Positions 14,471 through 14,557 of a DNA stretch of 14,557 bases are shown piece after piece. Position 1 is the first letter of the stretch, and each line of letters starts with the position of its first letter. Location: assembly GCA_903909905.1 (NCBI GenBank), contig CAIVXP010000325.1, forward strand, positions 1-14,557, written 5' to 3'. Made by a program: the position numbers and the translations under genes. The DNA is from Akkermansiaceae bacterium. Lineage in GTDB: Bacteria; Verrucomicrobiota; Verrucomicrobiia; Verrucomicrobiales; Akkermansiaceae. The notes below the pieces were generated by a model. That model did no database searches, was not told the origin of the DNA, and worked only from the letters and a program-made list of their open reading frames with translations.

Positions 14471-14557
14471 ATGAAAAAGATGCTCTACATCGTCGCCGTC
14501 CTCCTCGCCGGTGGCGCCGCGTTTTTCTCGATCAGCCATTCGGGCAAATTCAAAAAT
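14471..14557 (+). CDS. N-terminus of a small membrane-anchored protein (cut by window end)
   Basis: 29 codons from ATG 14471 to the edge, open throughout. The segment reads MKKM, a hydrophobic run (LYIVAVLLAGGAAFFSI, residues 5-21), then HSGKFKN, so a membrane anchor or signal followed by a basic region. The plan matches the start of the preceding gene (short basic tip, 17-residue hydrophobic segment, Lys-rich exit), and both are preceded by GAACCC directly before ATG. It is probably co-transcribed with the preceding gene and may be a paralog of it; too little is present to assign a family. Confidence 0.7.
   Translation, partial: MKKMLYIVAVLLAGGAAFFSISHSGKFKN

Noticed and set aside
1..14557. 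CRISPR array, prophage, integrase or toxin-antitoxin pair
   Set aside because: No regularly spaced direct repeats, phage genes, recombinases or small paired frames were seen on either strand.

Overview
The window looks like a chromosomal housekeeping stretch from a member of the Verrucomicrobiota (Verrucomicrobiales-like). Four things point that way. A perfect TGTTC-N4-GAACA palindrome, which I recall as the verrucomicrobial LexA operator, lies just upstream of lexA. The tmRNA encodes an ADSNELALAA tag. The start codons lack Shine-Dalgarno sequences. The C-terminal domain of the coiled-coil protein at the right end is of a type common in Verrucomicrobia and Planctomycetes. This assignment is inference, since no rRNA or phylogenetic marker was compared. 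No CRISPR array, prophage, toxin-antitoxin pair or secondary-metabolite cluster is visible.

Layout. (1) 1-2943, minus: a DEAH-box RNA helicase HrpA running off the left edge. (2) 3062-3685, plus: a beta-carbonic anhydrase, then a short purine/pyrimidine inverted tract. (3) 3852-4206, plus: tmRNA (ssrA), facing a minus-strand tRNA-Arg(CCG) at 4264-4338. (4) 4426-5214, minus: an exported TPR protein, divergent from lexA at 5368-5982 with its operator. (5) 6119-6448, minus: a small Ala/Lys/Glu-rich lipoprotein with its own terminator, divergent from a GH77 4-alpha-glucanotransferase at 6522-8390. (6) 8445-11182, plus: an overlapping operon of ribH (lumazine synthase), an unusually long nusB and an AI-2E-family membrane protein. 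(7) 11183-11723: a gene-free stretch holding a 207-bp MITE-like element with 31-bp terminal inverted repeats, abutted by a structured block that may be the 5' fragment of a group II intron. (8) 11724-13466, minus: an MsbA-like ABC exporter. (9) 13629-14426, plus: a membrane-anchored coiled-coil protein, followed at 14471 by a second small membrane-anchored protein cut by the right edge.

How the genes relate. HrpA and tmRNA both act on translation (RNA helicase or ribosome-collision work, and rescue of stalled ribosomes) and lie within 1 kb of each other. LexA should control its own promoter through the box that overlaps it. RibH and NusB are a common bacterial pairing and are translationally overlapped here. 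The other genes look like independent units.

The least ordinary signals are the roughly 165-residue insertion inside NusB, the foldback MITE-like element, and the possible intron fragment whose 5' end coincides with the MITE boundary. I did not find a convincing new multi-gene system.
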